Origin: CAG-177 sp964587915
GTDB taxonomy: Bacteria > Bacillota > Clostridia > Oscillospirales > Acutalibacteraceae
Length of the DNA: 64,000 nt
Reading direction: 5' to 3'
Assembly (NCBI GenBank): GCA_964587915.1
Contig: CAZPMK010000001.1
Coordinates: 62,001-126,000, forward strand
The position numbers were made by a program, and so were the translations under genes. Shown here one piece after another: positions 1 to 8,900 of this stretch. The notes below the pieces were generated by a model. The model had not been told where the DNA came from, did no database searches, and saw only the letters and a list, made by a program, of their open reading frames with translations. The number at the start of each line of letters is the position of its first letter. Position 1 is the stretch's first letter.

Positions 1-380
1 ATTCGTTCAACGTGCTGGCAAAGGGCTTCAGCAAGGATGTTGAAGCGTTTTCAAATGCGGCAACGGCGGCGGGATATTCGCTCTCCGACACGATTCTTAT
101 CAAAAAGGATGCGGACGGCTATCCTGCGGGCTTTTTCGAGAGAGTGGCGGCTCAGTCGGAAAACACGGTTGAGGTTTTGGTGTATGACGAATGCGTTTTT
201 GCCGTGCTCAAGGAGGACCTTGCCGAAAAGGGCGAGAGCATCTATGCAAATTACCGTTCGTCCTGCATAAAGGAGCTTTATTCGGAGGAGTCCGAGGAGT
301 TTGCGGCAAAGGCGGTTGAAGCACTTACGGTCGAGGAAAACGGCGGCAGAGCGGACAGGCTTGTGAAGAAATATTCATAA
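1..380 (+). CDS. C-terminal end of an unrecognised protein (5' truncated)
   Basis: The reading frame is open from the first full codon at base 3 and ends with TAA at 378-380, so only about 125 C-terminal residues of a larger protein are present. The GTG at 12 has no ribosome site in front of it, and the frame continues upstream, so it is probably not the start. The piece is acidic and soluble, with no signal peptide, membrane segment or cysteine cluster. It ends in a run of glutamate- and alanine-rich helix followed by a basic tail. I do not recognise the family. The gene lies 12 bases upstream of the MltG-like lipoprotein gene on the same strand, so the two are probably co-transcribed. No function is assigned. 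Confidence 0.7.
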   Translation, partial: SFNVLAKGFSKDVEAFSNAATAAGYSLSDTILIKKDADGYPAGFFERVAAQSENTVEVLVYDECVFAVLKEDLAEKGESIYANYRSSCIKELYSEESEEFAAKAVEALTVEENGGRADRLVKKYS

Positions 381-392
381 AGAGGTATAAGA

Positions 393-1277
393 ATGAAAAA
401 AATTATCCACACGGCAGCGATATTTATGCTCATATGCATTCTTTCAACGGTTCTTTTCGGTTGCAAGCCGAACAACGCCCCGACACGGGACGAAACACAT
501 GAAGCGGTTCAGGCAAACGCCTCTCCCTATGAGGCACACACTTGGACGGATTTTGTGCAGAATGATACGACACGGGAGAATTTTTCCGCGGTTGAAACGC
601 AGAAAACCGTAGTCAGAGTAACCGTTCCCGAGGGGTATTCATTCATGCAGATTGCCGAGCTTCTCGAAAGCAAGGGTGTGTGCTCCGCCAAGGATTTTTA
701 TGAGGTTTGCCAAAGTTATTCGCCGAAATCCTTTTCGATTCCGTCGAGCAGTGACCGTTGCTTCAAAATGGAGGGTTATCTTTTCCCCGATACATACGAA
801 TTTTACACGAACGACAGTCCGAGAAGCGTGCTGATAAAAATGCTTAATAATTTTCATGCAAAGGTCGGCGACATTGACGACGATACGCTGATTCTTGCTT
901 CCATGATAGAAAAGGAAGCCCGAAGCAGTGAGCACATGAAGCTGGTTTCATCGGTATTCCGCAACCGTCTCGAGACGGGCGGGGATTATAAATATCTCAA
1001 CAGCGACCCGACGAGAGACTATGTAAACAAATATATTACCGATAATCCGCTTGTAGCCGAGCAGTCGAAGTATGCACCGCTCTACAACACCTACAACAAG
1101 AGGGCAGGACTTCCCGCAGGTCCGATTTGTTGTCCCGGACTCAAAGCGATAGATGCGGCGAGAAATCCCGCAGAATCGGATTATTACTATTTCTTCTACG
1201 GTGCGGACGGCACCAACCACTATTCAAAAACTCTCGAGGAGCATAACAGCCAAATGGCACAGTACGGTGTCGGCTGA
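393..1277 (+). CDS. mltG: MltG/YceG-like endolytic murein transglycosylase, lipoprotein form
   Basis: MltG cleaves nascent peptidoglycan strands at the outer face of the membrane and is thought to terminate glycan chains. The 294-residue protein has family hallmarks in order: EGYSFMQIA near residue 75 (LysM-like entry), EGYLFPDTYEFY near 128, ASMIEKEA near 170 carrying the presumed catalytic glutamate, the FRNRLE segment, and LPAGPICCPG near 241 followed by A-x-NPA. The start ATG has an AGAGG site 8 bases upstream. Unlike the usual MltG with one N-terminal membrane helix, this one begins with a lipoprotein signal (MKK, hydrophobic run, LFGC lipobox at about residue 24) and a polar linker. It is also shorter than the usual 330-380 residues. 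Assignment to the family is firm; lipid anchoring is inferred from the signal. Confidence 0.88.
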   Translation: MKKIIHTAAIFMLICILSTVLFGCKPNNAPTRDETHEAVQANASPYEAHTWTDFVQNDTTRENFSAVETQKTVVRVTVPEGYSFMQIAELLESKGVCSAKDFYEVCQSYSPKSFSIPSSSDRCFKMEGYLFPDTYEFYTNDSPRSVLIKMLNNFHAKVGDIDDDTLILASMIEKEARSSEHMKLVSSVFRNRLETGGDYKYLNSDPTRDYVNKYITDNPLVAEQSKYAPLYNTYNKRAGLPAGPICCPGLKAIDAARNPAESDYYYFFYGADGTNHYSKTLEEHNSQMAQYGVG

Positions 1278-1338
1278 TTTATATTCACAAAAAGAAAGAC
1301 GGAGCTGCCGAAAACAGCCCCGTCATTTTTGTTATCCG

Positions 1339-2139
1339 TTACGGTCTTTGACCCATACCGCCCTCAAGGGTGATGGTTTCACCGCTCATGTATTTGAAAT
1401 CGGGTGAAGCAAGAGCAACGCAGGCTCTGCCTATCTCCTTTTCAACATCGCCGTAGTGACCCATCGGAGGCATTTTTACGTTAGCCTTGAATGCATCGGG
1501 ATATGCCTGCTCAAATTTTTCAAGCTGAGCAGTCCATGCAAGCGGACAAACGATGTTAACATTGATTCCGTCCTTGCCCCACTCGGTTGCGGCAACTCTG
1601 GTGAGTCCTCTGATTCCCTCTTTGGCGGCGGCGTAGGCACACTGACCGAAGTTTCCGAAAAGTCCCGCACCCGAGGCGAAATTGATAACCGTTCCCTGAG
1701 TCTCTTTAAGATAGGGATAGCAAGCCTTCATATAATAGAAAGTGGCGTAAAGACCCGAATATATTGCAAGGTCGAACTGCTCCGTGGAATGGTCGGCAAG
1801 GGTAACGCCCGATGCCGATGCCTGAGCGTTGTTGATGAGAACGTCGATTCTGCCGAAAGCCTCCATTGCCTTTGAGACGACCTCATTTACCGAGGCTTCA
1901 TTGTCTGCGGAGGCGTTGACATCGGCTTGAACGGCGAGAACCTTTATGCCGTAAAGTCTTTCAAGCTCCTCCTTTGCTTCCTCGAGCTTTTGAACATTAC
2001 GACCGGTGAGCACAAGATTTGCACCCTCCTTGGCATATGCGGTTGCAATGCCGTAGCCGATCGAGCCGCAACTTCCGTCGCTGAGAACGGCTCTTCCTCC
2101 GCCCGTGATTATTGCGGTTTTACCGGTTAAAAATCCCAT
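1339..2139 (-). CDS. SDR-family NAD(P)-dependent oxidoreductase
   Basis: This is a classical short-chain dehydrogenase/reductase of 266 residues, the normal family length. The N-terminal Rossmann motif begins TGGG and closes with a G-x-G step after an insertion containing SDGSCGS. NNAQ follows near residue 105, the catalytic serine lies in INFASG, and the catalytic pair lies in YAAAKEG. The glycine loop is a few residues longer than usual, as in enoyl-reductase-like and some dienoyl-CoA reductase-like members, so an enoyl or 2,4-dienoyl reductase is an alternative to a 3-ketoacyl or sugar-alcohol dehydrogenase. The gene is alone on the minus strand with its own consensus promoter and a GGAG ribosome site. 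It is divergent from the aldo/keto reductase gene. The substrate cannot be read from the sequence. Confidence 0.9.
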   Translation of the reverse strand: MGFLTGKTAIITGGGRAVLSDGSCGSIGYGIATAYAKEGANLVLTGRNVQKLEEAKEELERLYGIKVLAVQADVNASADNEASVNEVVSKAMEAFGRIDVLINNAQASASGVTLADHSTEQFDLAIYSGLYATFYYMKACYPYLKETQGTVINFASGAGLFGNFGQCAYAAAKEGIRGLTRVAATEWGKDGINVNIVCPLAWTAQLEKFEQAYPDAFKANVKMPPMGHYGDVEKEIGRACVALASPDFKYMSGETITLEGGMGQRP

Positions 2140-2189
2140 ATTTTTACTCCTTTCAATTTCGTCGCATACATACGCGATACTCCTGAGAT

Positions 2190-2218
2190 ATTATACCAAA
2201 AGCCCGTGTTGCTGTCAA
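2190..2218 (-). promoter_or_regulatory. Sigma-A promoter of the SDR gene
   Basis: Read on the minus strand, TTGACA (2213-2218) is followed by a 17-base spacer and TATAAT (2190-2195). Both hexamers are perfect matches to the vegetative consensus. Transcription should begin near 2183, about 45 bases before the ATG. Confidence 0.8.
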
Positions 2219-2242
2219 CATTTCCGATTTGCAAGATAACTG

Positions 2243-2271
2243 TTGATTTTACGGTGAAAAAATGCTAATAT
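2243..2271 (+). promoter_or_regulatory. Probable promoter of the aldo/keto reductase gene
   Basis: TTGATT (2243-2248), a 17-base spacer and TAATAT (2266-2271) preceded by TG make a plausible extended -10 promoter. It is divergent from the SDR promoter, and the two -35 boxes lie about 25 bases apart. Confidence 0.5.
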
Positions 2272-2300
2272 AAATTCATAACATGGAAAGGGGCGGGCTT

Positions 2301-3380
2301 ATGAGCTGCTTTGACGAAGTTAAAAAGAATTTCGGTTTCGGATATATGCGTTTGCCAATGAAAGACGATGAGGTGGATATTGAACAGGTTTGCCGCATGA
2401 CGGATGCCTTTCTTGAAGCGGGTTTCAACTATTTTGACACGGCACACGGATATATCGACGGCAAGAGTGAGATTGCCATGCGTGAGTGCCTTGTAAAGAG
2501 ACATCCGAGGGAGAGCTATTTGCTTGCGAATAAGCTGTCGGATCCGTACTTTTCTTCTCAGGAGGAAATCCGGCCGTTCTTCCAAAGTCAGCTTGAAGTG
2601 TGCGGAGTGGATTATTTTGATTTTTATCTCATGCACGCACAGGATAAGCAATCCTTTGAAAAATACAAGCGTTGCCGTGCATATGAAACGGCCATGGAGC
2701 TTAAAGCAGAGGGAAAAATCAAGCATCTTTGCATTTCTTTCCACGATACCGCCGATGTTCTCGATGAAATTTTGACCGAATATCCGCAGGTTGAAGCGGT
2801 GCAGATACAGTTTAACTATCTCGACTATGATGACCCCGAGGTGCAATCACGCCTTTGCTATGAGGTTTGCCGCAAGCACGGGAAGCCGATAATCGTAATG
2901 GAGCCCGTCCGAGGCGGCAGACTTGTGAATCTTCCCGATGAGGCAGCGGATTTGCTGAAAAATCTCGGCGGCGGAAGTCCCGCATCGTATGCGATACGAT
3001 TCACCGCAGGCTTTGAGGGCGTTTTCATGGTGCTGTCGGGCATGAGCAATATGGAACAGCTCGAGGATAATATTTCTTATATGGCAGATTTCAAGCCTCT
3101 TGACGAAAAGGAGAGAGCCGCCGTTGAAAAGGTTGCCGCCGTGCTCCGATCCATGAAGCTCGTTTCCTGCACGGCTTGCCGCTACTGCACTGAGGGCTGT
3201 CCGAAAAACATACCGATTCCCGATATTTTTGCATATATGAATGCCAAAAAGTCAGGCGAAAAAGCGGAGCTTAAAAGCGACGGAGCAGGGGCATCGGACT
3301 GCATCGGTTGCGGAAAATGCGAAAAAGCGTGTCCGCAGCATTTGCCCATTCGTGCGTTACTGCGTGATTTTGAACGCTGA
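2301..3380 (+). CDS. Aldo/keto reductase with C-terminal 2x[4Fe-4S] ferredoxin domain
   Basis: This is an NAD(P)H-dependent aldo/keto reductase barrel (about residues 1-270) fused to a ferredoxin-like tail, a type common in clostridia. Barrel signs include GFGYMRLP at the start, D-T-A-H-G-Y (catalytic Asp and Tyr), and KLS and LMHAQD further on. The tail holds two iron-sulphur binding cysteine sets: C-x2-C-x2-C-x3-CP near residue 288 and the similar CIGCGKCEKACP near 336. The ATG at 2283 is not the likely start, because the ribosome site GGAAAGGGGCGGG lies directly in front of ATG 2301, which is used here (359 residues). The iron-sulphur domain suggests electron exchange with ferredoxin-like partners. 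The substrate is unknown. The call is firm at family level. Confidence 0.92.
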   Translation: MSCFDEVKKNFGFGYMRLPMKDDEVDIEQVCRMTDAFLEAGFNYFDTAHGYIDGKSEIAMRECLVKRHPRESYLLANKLSDPYFSSQEEIRPFFQSQLEVCGVDYFDFYLMHAQDKQSFEKYKRCRAYETAMELKAEGKIKHLCISFHDTADVLDEILTEYPQVEAVQIQFNYLDYDDPEVQSRLCYEVCRKHGKPIIVMEPVRGGRLVNLPDEAADLLKNLGGGSPASYAIRFTAGFEGVFMVLSGMSNMEQLEDNISYMADFKPLDEKERAAVEKVAAVLRSMKLVSCTACRYCTEGCPKNIPIPDIFAYMNAKKSGEKAELKSDGAGASDCIGCGKCEKACPQHLPIRALLRDFER

Positions 3381-3406
3381 AAATAAAATATGAACGGAGT
3401 GTTGAC

Positions 3407-4459
3407 ATGAAAAAGGTTATTTTTTTAGTCCTTGCTTTTGTGCTGATTTTCGGCACACTTGCCGTGTCGGGATACGCCGAAGCAGGCACGGATATTTCCG
3501 ACCTTTGCATTCGTGACCCGTTTGTTTTGCTTGAGGACGGAACATATTACGTTTACGGAACAATGGGAATCGGCAAGGCGGGCTACGGCTGTTATACGAG
3601 CACCGATTTGAAAACCTGGTACGGTCCTTACTGCATTTTTGATGCGGACGCACAAGCAGATTTTGACGGTGCAGGCGACTATTGGGCGGCGGAATGCCAC
3701 AAATACAACGGCAGCTTTTATTTGCTTGCAAGCTATCGAAGTGCCGAAACGGGTTATCGGGGAACGTCGGTCTTTAAGTCAGAAAATCCGCTCGGGCCGT
3801 TCGTCGAAATAAGTGACGGTCATATAACTCCGCACGGAACGGACAGCATTGACGGCACTCTTTACATTGAGGACGGCGTACCGTACATGGTTTACGTGCA
3901 GGAGCATACGAGTGCTCCCGACCACATCGGCGGAATTGCCTACGCACGCCTCAGCGAGGATTTGAGTCACTTTGTCAGCGAGCCGGTTACGATGTTCAGA
4001 GCGAATGCTCCCATCTGGACGGACAACGACAACAGCGTGACGGACGGTCCGTTCATGTACAAAACCTCGAGCGGCAAGCTGATAATGCTTTGGTCAACCT
4101 TTGAAAACGGATATGTTGAAACTACGGCGTTTTCTTCAAACGGTAAGCTGAACGGCAGATGGCATCAAAGCTCCCGACCGATTTACCGCAGAGACGAAAA
4201 TCACAAAAACGACGGCGGACACGGCATGATTTTTACCGACAAGGACGGCAGAATGCTTATCGCCATGCATTCACCAAATTCGGGCGATACGAGAGTGGTG
4301 TTTTACGAAATCGAGGACAGAGGAGACTTTGTTGTATTGAAAGGAAGCAGTGCAAAGGATATTCGCATTAGGAATATTGATAATGCTTTCTTCACCGTTT
4401 GCGATGCATTTCTTGCGTTCTTTGAACGCCTCACGGCTTTGATTGGCTGCAACCGATAA
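3407..4459 (+). CDS. Secreted GH43-like glycosidase (arabinanase/xylosidase superfamily)
   Basis: A Sec signal peptide (MKK, a hydrophobic run and a cleavage region near SGYAEA, about residue 25) precedes a five-bladed propeller-type glycoside hydrolase domain. The opening IRDPFVLLEDGTYYVYGT is the GH43-type first blade with its catalytic aspartate. Later blades show W-A-P/E-type segments such as DYWAAECHKYNG and DGTLYIEDGVPYMVY, the latter probably carrying another acidic residue. DGGHGM near residue 270 is a typical late-blade motif. GH43-clan enzymes act on arabinan, xylan or galactan side chains outside the cell. There is no cell-wall anchor, so it is either released or retained by an uncleaved signal. 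The gene is 26 bases after the aldo/keto reductase and is followed by a terminator. The exact substrate is not visible. Confidence 0.82.
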   Translation: MKKVIFLVLAFVLIFGTLAVSGYAEAGTDISDLCIRDPFVLLEDGTYYVYGTMGIGKAGYGCYTSTDLKTWYGPYCIFDADAQADFDGAGDYWAAECHKYNGSFYLLASYRSAETGYRGTSVFKSENPLGPFVEISDGHITPHGTDSIDGTLYIEDGVPYMVYVQEHTSAPDHIGGIAYARLSEDLSHFVSEPVTMFRANAPIWTDNDNSVTDGPFMYKTSSGKLIMLWSTFENGYVETTAFSSNGKLNGRWHQSSRPIYRRDENHKNDGGHGMIFTDKDGRMLIAMHSPNSGDTRVVFYEIEDRGDFVVLKGSSAKDIRIRNIDNAFFTVCDAFLAFFERLTALIGCNR

Positions 4460-4508
4460 ATTGGAATTCGATTTGTCAGTTTCGGCTAATGGCTGAAATT
4501 AAATATTA

Positions 4509-4538
4509 AGCGGTGTCGCTGAGTCGGCACCGCTTTTT
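4509..4538 (+). terminator. Rho-independent terminator after the GH43-like gene
   Basis: AGCGGTG (4509-4515) pairs with CACCGCT (4528-4534) around a 12-base loop and is followed by a T run. It lies 50 bases after the stop codon. Confidence 0.8.
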
Positions 4539-4542
4539 ATAT

Positions 4543-4576
4543 AAAGAAAAAGAGCCGCCGCAAAAGCGACAGCTCT
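4543..4576 (-). terminator. Terminator of the small secreted protein gene
   Basis: On the minus strand AGAGC-TGTCGC pairs with GCGGCG-GCTCT around TTTT and is followed by TTTTTCTTT. It begins 14 bases past the stop of the gene at 4591-5064. Confidence 0.75.
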
Positions 4577-4590
4577 GATTTTCGATTTAA

Positions 4591-5064
4591 TTATTTGCCG
4601 ATGCTTCCGAAGATATCATCGAAGGGAATCTGCTTAACGAGATCAATGATCTTGTTGATAAGATCCTCAAAGGGAATCTTCTTAACGAGGTCAACAATCT
4701 TGTTGCCGAGATCTTTCCAATCAATGTTGTTGATTGCGTTTTCAATCTTCTCCTCGGTGGAAAGCTCTTTCGTTCCCTTGAAGGGGCAAACGTTGAGGTG
4801 CTTGTCATACTCAGCCTGAATTACGAACTGAGCGGTGCAGCCGCCATCTTTGTAGCCTTCGCCGCTGTAGGGGCAAGCAAGAATGTGATTCTTAACGGGG
4901 ATAGTCTCGCTGATGTGCTTGTTGTAATCAGCTTCAACAGCAAATGACTTGCCGCAATAGGGGCAGGTGTTGGTGCAGTTTTCGGTAACGGTAGCCGCAA
5001 AAACGGTGACCGAAGCCGTAAGTGCAATGATGAGAGCAAATGTGAGTGCCAGTACCTTTTTCAT
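4591..5064 (-). CDS. Small secreted protein with two zinc-finger-like Cys/His motifs
   Basis: This 157-residue protein has a clear Sec signal peptide (about residues 1-23, ending at VFA). Directly after it comes CPYCGKSFAVEADYNKHI, which has the C-x2-C and late His spacing of a C2H2-like finger. A second, related motif reads CPYSGEGYKDGGC, then a shared A-x-YDKHLNVCP segment. The C-terminal 60 residues are amphipathic helix with a near repeat (IDLVKKIPFEDLINKIIDLVKQIPFDD). Zinc fingers are rare in exported bacterial proteins. The protein may be a metal-binding surface or secreted factor, but no family with known function is recognised. The gene is monocistronic, with its own promoter, a possible operator and a terminator. 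The start has an AAGGAAG site. Confidence 0.78.
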   Translation of the reverse strand: MKKVLALTFALIIALTASVTVFAATVTENCTNTCPYCGKSFAVEADYNKHISETIPVKNHILACPYSGEGYKDGGCTAQFVIQAEYDKHLNVCPFKGTKELSTEEKIENAINNIDWKDLGNKIVDLVKKIPFEDLINKIIDLVKQIPFDDIFGSIGK

Positions 5065-5090
5065 AATGTACTTCCTTCCGAATTTTTTTC

Positions 5091-5107
5091 TTAACAGAGT
5101 ATGTTAA
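5091..5107. promoter_or_regulatory. Inverted repeat at the transcription start of the secreted zinc-finger gene
   Basis: TTAACA (5091-5096) and TGTTAA (5102-5107) form perfect 6-base arms around a 5-base spacer. The site sits just downstream of the -10 box of the minus-strand promoter at 5117-5145, where a bound repressor would block transcription. The cognate regulator is not identified. Confidence 0.4.
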
Positions 5108-5116
5108 GGATAACTT

Positions 5117-5145
5117 ATGATATCATCTTTTAAGGCATGTGTCAA
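5117..5145 (-). promoter_or_regulatory. Promoter of the secreted zinc-finger gene
   Basis: On the minus strand TTGACA (5140-5145), a 17-base spacer and TATCAT (5117-5122). The -35 box is a perfect consensus match and the -10 box has one mismatch. Confidence 0.7.
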
Positions 5146-5202
5146 TAATAAAACAGTAATTCTTTCATCAAATTTTAAAAAATCGGACAAAATCTTGCAA
5201 TT

Positions 5203-5763
5203 TTATTCATTTTTAATTCCTTGCAGCAAAAAAGCATCGGTATTTTCCTTATTGATGAGTCGGCAGATTATATCACTTATTTCCTCGGCGGATTCTTTCA
5301 TGCCTTGATTGAACCACAGACGAAACACAGAAAAAATTGCTCCAACGTAAAAATGAACGGCGTATCTGCCGTCGAATACCGAGCTGACAACGGGAAAATA
5401 ATTATATATACATTCTTCGAGAAAGCCCGAAAGATTGTGTGCAAGTCCGGCTTCATATATCGCTTGAATTACTGCGGAATTGTCTTGAAAAAACAGTGCA
5501 CCGTAGCGTATAATATCTTCAATTGTGTACGAATCAACCGTGCCGATATCATCTATCAGCCTGTCTTTTTGCTCCAAAAGATATTTGATTAAGATTTCGT
5601 CCTTGCTTTTGTAGTTGCGGTAGTACGCCATGCGGGAAACACCTGCAAGTGTGGTGATGTCCGTAATGGATATGTTCTCGTATTTTTTCTCCTGCATGAG
5701 CCGTAAAAGGGCGGTAACAAGGCATTCTTTGGTTAAAAGATTTGATTCGTTACGCTTTTCCAT
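5203..5763 (-). CDS. TetR/AcrR-family transcriptional regulator
   Basis: A TetR-type repressor of about 186 residues. The N-terminal helix-turn-helix reads as expected: a helix ending ALLRLMQEKKYENISITDI, then the recognition part LAGVSRMAYYRNYKSKDEIL (about residues 35-55). The C-terminal ligand and dimer region is all-helical and variable. The ATG at 5761-5763 is preferred over the in-frame TTG at 5769 because AAGGA lies 11 bases before the ATG and only 5 before the TTG. The gene is divergent from the ABC exporter, and a 31-bp palindrome lies between them, so it very probably represses the exporter and possibly itself. The inducing ligand is unknown; drug-like or membrane-active compounds are usual for this pairing. 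Confidence 0.9.
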   Translation of the reverse strand: MEKRNESNLLTKECLVTALLRLMQEKKYENISITDITTLAGVSRMAYYRNYKSKDEILIKYLLEQKDRLIDDIGTVDSYTIEDIIRYGALFFQDNSAVIQAIYEAGLAHNLSGFLEECIYNYFPVVSSVFDGRYAVHFYVGAIFSVFRLWFNQGMKESAEEISDIICRLINKENTDAFLLQGIKNE

Positions 5764-5834
5764 AAACAAATTTTCCTTTTTTGTAACAGTTGGGATTTTT
5801 TTGATTATTTGTTGATGATTTGTTCATAAACTGA

Positions 5835-5865
5835 TGTTACACTTGTAACCGTTACAAGTGTAACA
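5835..5865. promoter_or_regulatory. Double TetR-type operator (31-bp perfect palindrome)
   Basis: GTTACACTTGTAAC (5836-5849) and its exact reverse complement GTTACAAGTGTAAC (5851-5864) flank one central base, and the flanking T/A pair extends the symmetry to 31 bp. Each 14-base arm is itself an inverted repeat (GTTACA-2-TGTAAC), so the site offers two adjacent dimer sites, as bound by several TetR-family repressors. A further half-site, TGTAAC, lies near 5781-5786 close to the regulator's start. There is no T run, so it is not a terminator. Confidence 0.75.
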
Positions 5866-5952
5866 GATTGACAGAGTTTTGTCAAGCACGCTCCTTTTCG
5901 CCGAAAGGGGCTAAAATACGATGACTTTCATTTTTAAGAGGTAGAGAAATAT

Positions 5953-8900
5953 ATGTTGAAGCTCAAAAAAATTGTCAAGGAATATCCTACGGGAGACAGC
6001 AAGGTTGTAGCACTCAAGGGTGTTGACGTTGAATTTCGCAAAAGTGAATTTGTGTCAATACTCGGTCATTCGGGCTGCGGAAAAACAACCCTGCTGAATA
6101 TCATCGGAGGTCTTGACCAGTACACAAGCGGCGACCTCATCATTGAGGGCAAGTCCACAAAGGATTTCAAGGACGGCGATTGGGATACCTACCGCAACCA
6201 CTCCGTCGGCTTTGTTTTTCAGAATTATAATTTGATACCGCACCAGAGCGTGCTTTCCAACGTGGAGCTTGCGTTGACGCTTTCGGGCGTTTCGAGAGAG
6301 GAACGCAGGGCAAGAGCCAAGGAAGCACTTGAAAAGGTGGGTCTCAGTGACCAGCTCGGCAAAAAGCCGAATCAGATGTCGGGCGGACAGATGCAGAGAG
6401 TTGCCATAGCAAGAGCACTTGTGAATAATCCCGAAATTCTCCTTGCCGATGAACCGACGGGTGCTCTCGACTCCGAAACAAGCGTTCAGATAATGGAGCT
6501 TCTCAAAGAAATATCAAAGGATAAGCTCGTCATAATGGTAACGCACAATCCCGAGCTTGCCGAACAGTATTCAACAAGAATAATCCGCCTTGTTGACGGT
6601 AAAATCGTTGACGACAGCGACCCCTACGACAGCGGAGAAGAAACGAAGAAGAAAGAAAAGGCGGCAAAAAAGCCCTCAATGTCATTCTTCACGGCACTTT
6701 CACTTTCACTCAACAATTTGCTTACAAAGAAAATGCGTACCTTCCTGACCTCCTTTGCGGGAAGCATCGGAATAATCGGAATTGCACTTATCCTCTCTCT
6801 TTCGAGCGGCTTCCAAGCGTACATTGATTCCATTCAGCAGGAAACGCTTACCTCCTATCCGATAATGGTGGAGAGTGCCACCATGGATATGACGGCGATG
6901 GCGGGCAACTTTGCCGGAATGACTCCGGGAGAGGTTGACCACGGGCTTGACAAGGTGTATTCCAACACCATGGCGGCAAGCATGATGGAATCCTTCACCT
7001 CGGAAATTTGGACGAATGATTTGCAGAGCTTCAAAAAATTCCTTGAAAGCAATGAAGAAATCGACCAATATGTAAGCAGCATTCAGTATACCTACGGCGG
7101 CAAGATGAATATATATTCCTCCGATACGGAAAACGGAACGAATCAGGTTTATCCCAGCCCCGTAATTTCAATAATGCAGTCCATGATGGGCAGTATGAAT
7201 GTCGGCGGTATGTCGATTGATTCTTCAAGCATGGCATCCTTTGAGAAATACTATAATTCATGGCAGGAGCTTATAAATAACCGTGAGCTTCTCGACACGC
7301 AGTACGAAGTCGTAGAGGGTGCGTTCCCCGAAAAATATAATGAGGTAGTGCTCATTGTCGATAAAAATAACGAGATAAGCGACCTTGCGATACAGGGTCT
7401 CGGCGTTATGTCGTCGGAGGATATGCTCAGCTCATTTATGTCGGTTATGAACGGTGAAGAATACAGCGGCGAACGCCATGAAATCGAGTATTCCGATATA
7501 ATCGGCAAGACCTTTAAGGTTGTTCTTGAACCGAATTTCTACAGCTACAACGAAGAAACGGGCGTGTATGATGATATGCACGGCGATGAGGAATACACCA
7601 AAAAGCTGGTTGAAAACGGCGAAGAAATAAAGATAGTCGGTATCATCAGACCCAAGGAAGGCTCCCTGATGGTGAACACCATGGGTGCGATAGGATATAC
7701 AAGTGCCTTGACCGAGCATATTGTTACGGCGACGAACGAATGCGAGATAGTCAAGAAGCAGAAAGCAGACCCCGAAACGGATGTCTTTACGGGCTTGCCG
7801 TTTGAAAAGGAAGAAAAAACGCAGACACCTGCCGAGGCGGTTCCCACGGCGAGCTTTACTCCGGCAGTTGTTGAGCCTCTCGGAATGAGCGGTGCTCCCG
7901 AAGCGTCGTTTACTGCGAATGCGTTTGATTTCAGCAATGTCGAAGCTGTCACGGAGGAGGAGCTTTATGCCGCAATAGAAAAGAACTACAGCGGTGAAGA
8001 GGCTCAGATGTATAAGAGAACGGTTGAGCTTATTCTCAAATCCTCCCTTAATTCGAGCGAAAGAAAAGAGCTTATCGGCTATCTCGATATCATGCTTGCC
8101 GATCAGGAGATAGAGGGCATGGGCAAGGTTTCGGGTCAGCAGGCTTATACGTTCCTGCAAATGATGGATAAAGAGTCAAAGCTCAAAATGCTCAGCGGAA
8201 TCATGTCGGGCGAGGCGGGAGATATCACACCGCCGTCAACGGATACTCCGAGCACACCGTCGGGCGACTCAAATAATCCGCAGCCCGTAGCTCCCGCAGA
8301 ACCCGAGCCGGAGCCGGAGCCCGAGCCGCTTGCAAAGAGCTGCGACGAAGCACTTTCACTTCTCGGCGTTGCGGAGCTTGACACTCCGTCCTCGATAAAT
8401 ATTTATCCTCTCGACTTTGAATCAAAGGACAGAATTGCTGAGATTATCGACAAATACAATGCTGATGTCACGGCGAACGGCAATGAAAAGGCGGCGATAA
8501 AATATACGGATTATATCGGTCTGCTCCTTTCGTCCGTAACAAAGATTGTCGATATCATTTCTTACGTTCTTATTTCCTTTGTTGCAATTTCGCTTGTCGT
8601 ATCATCAATCATGATAGGAATTATCACCTATATTTCCGTACTCGAACGCACCAAGGAAATAGGCATACTCAGAGCAATAGGTGCTTCAAAGAGAGATATT
8701 TCAAGAGTGTTCAATGCGGAAACGCTGATAGTCGGCTTCGTTTCGGGTGCACTCGGAATAGGCTTCACGCTTCTTCTGAATATCCCGATAAACCTGATAA
8801 TTCAGCATCTTGCAGGCATAGCAAACGTTTCAAAGCTGCCGCTTGACGGAGCGTTGATACTCGTTGGAATAAGCATGGCTCTTACGCTCATTGCGGGTCT

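Noticed and set aside
5835..5865. Palindrome considered as a terminator or integration site
   Set aside because: There is no T run on either side, it sits between divergent genes in a promoter region, and its inner symmetry fits a TetR operator.
7432..8160. Minus-strand open frame of 242 codons
   Set aside because: It is antisense to the extracytoplasmic domain of the ABC exporter and has no start signals.
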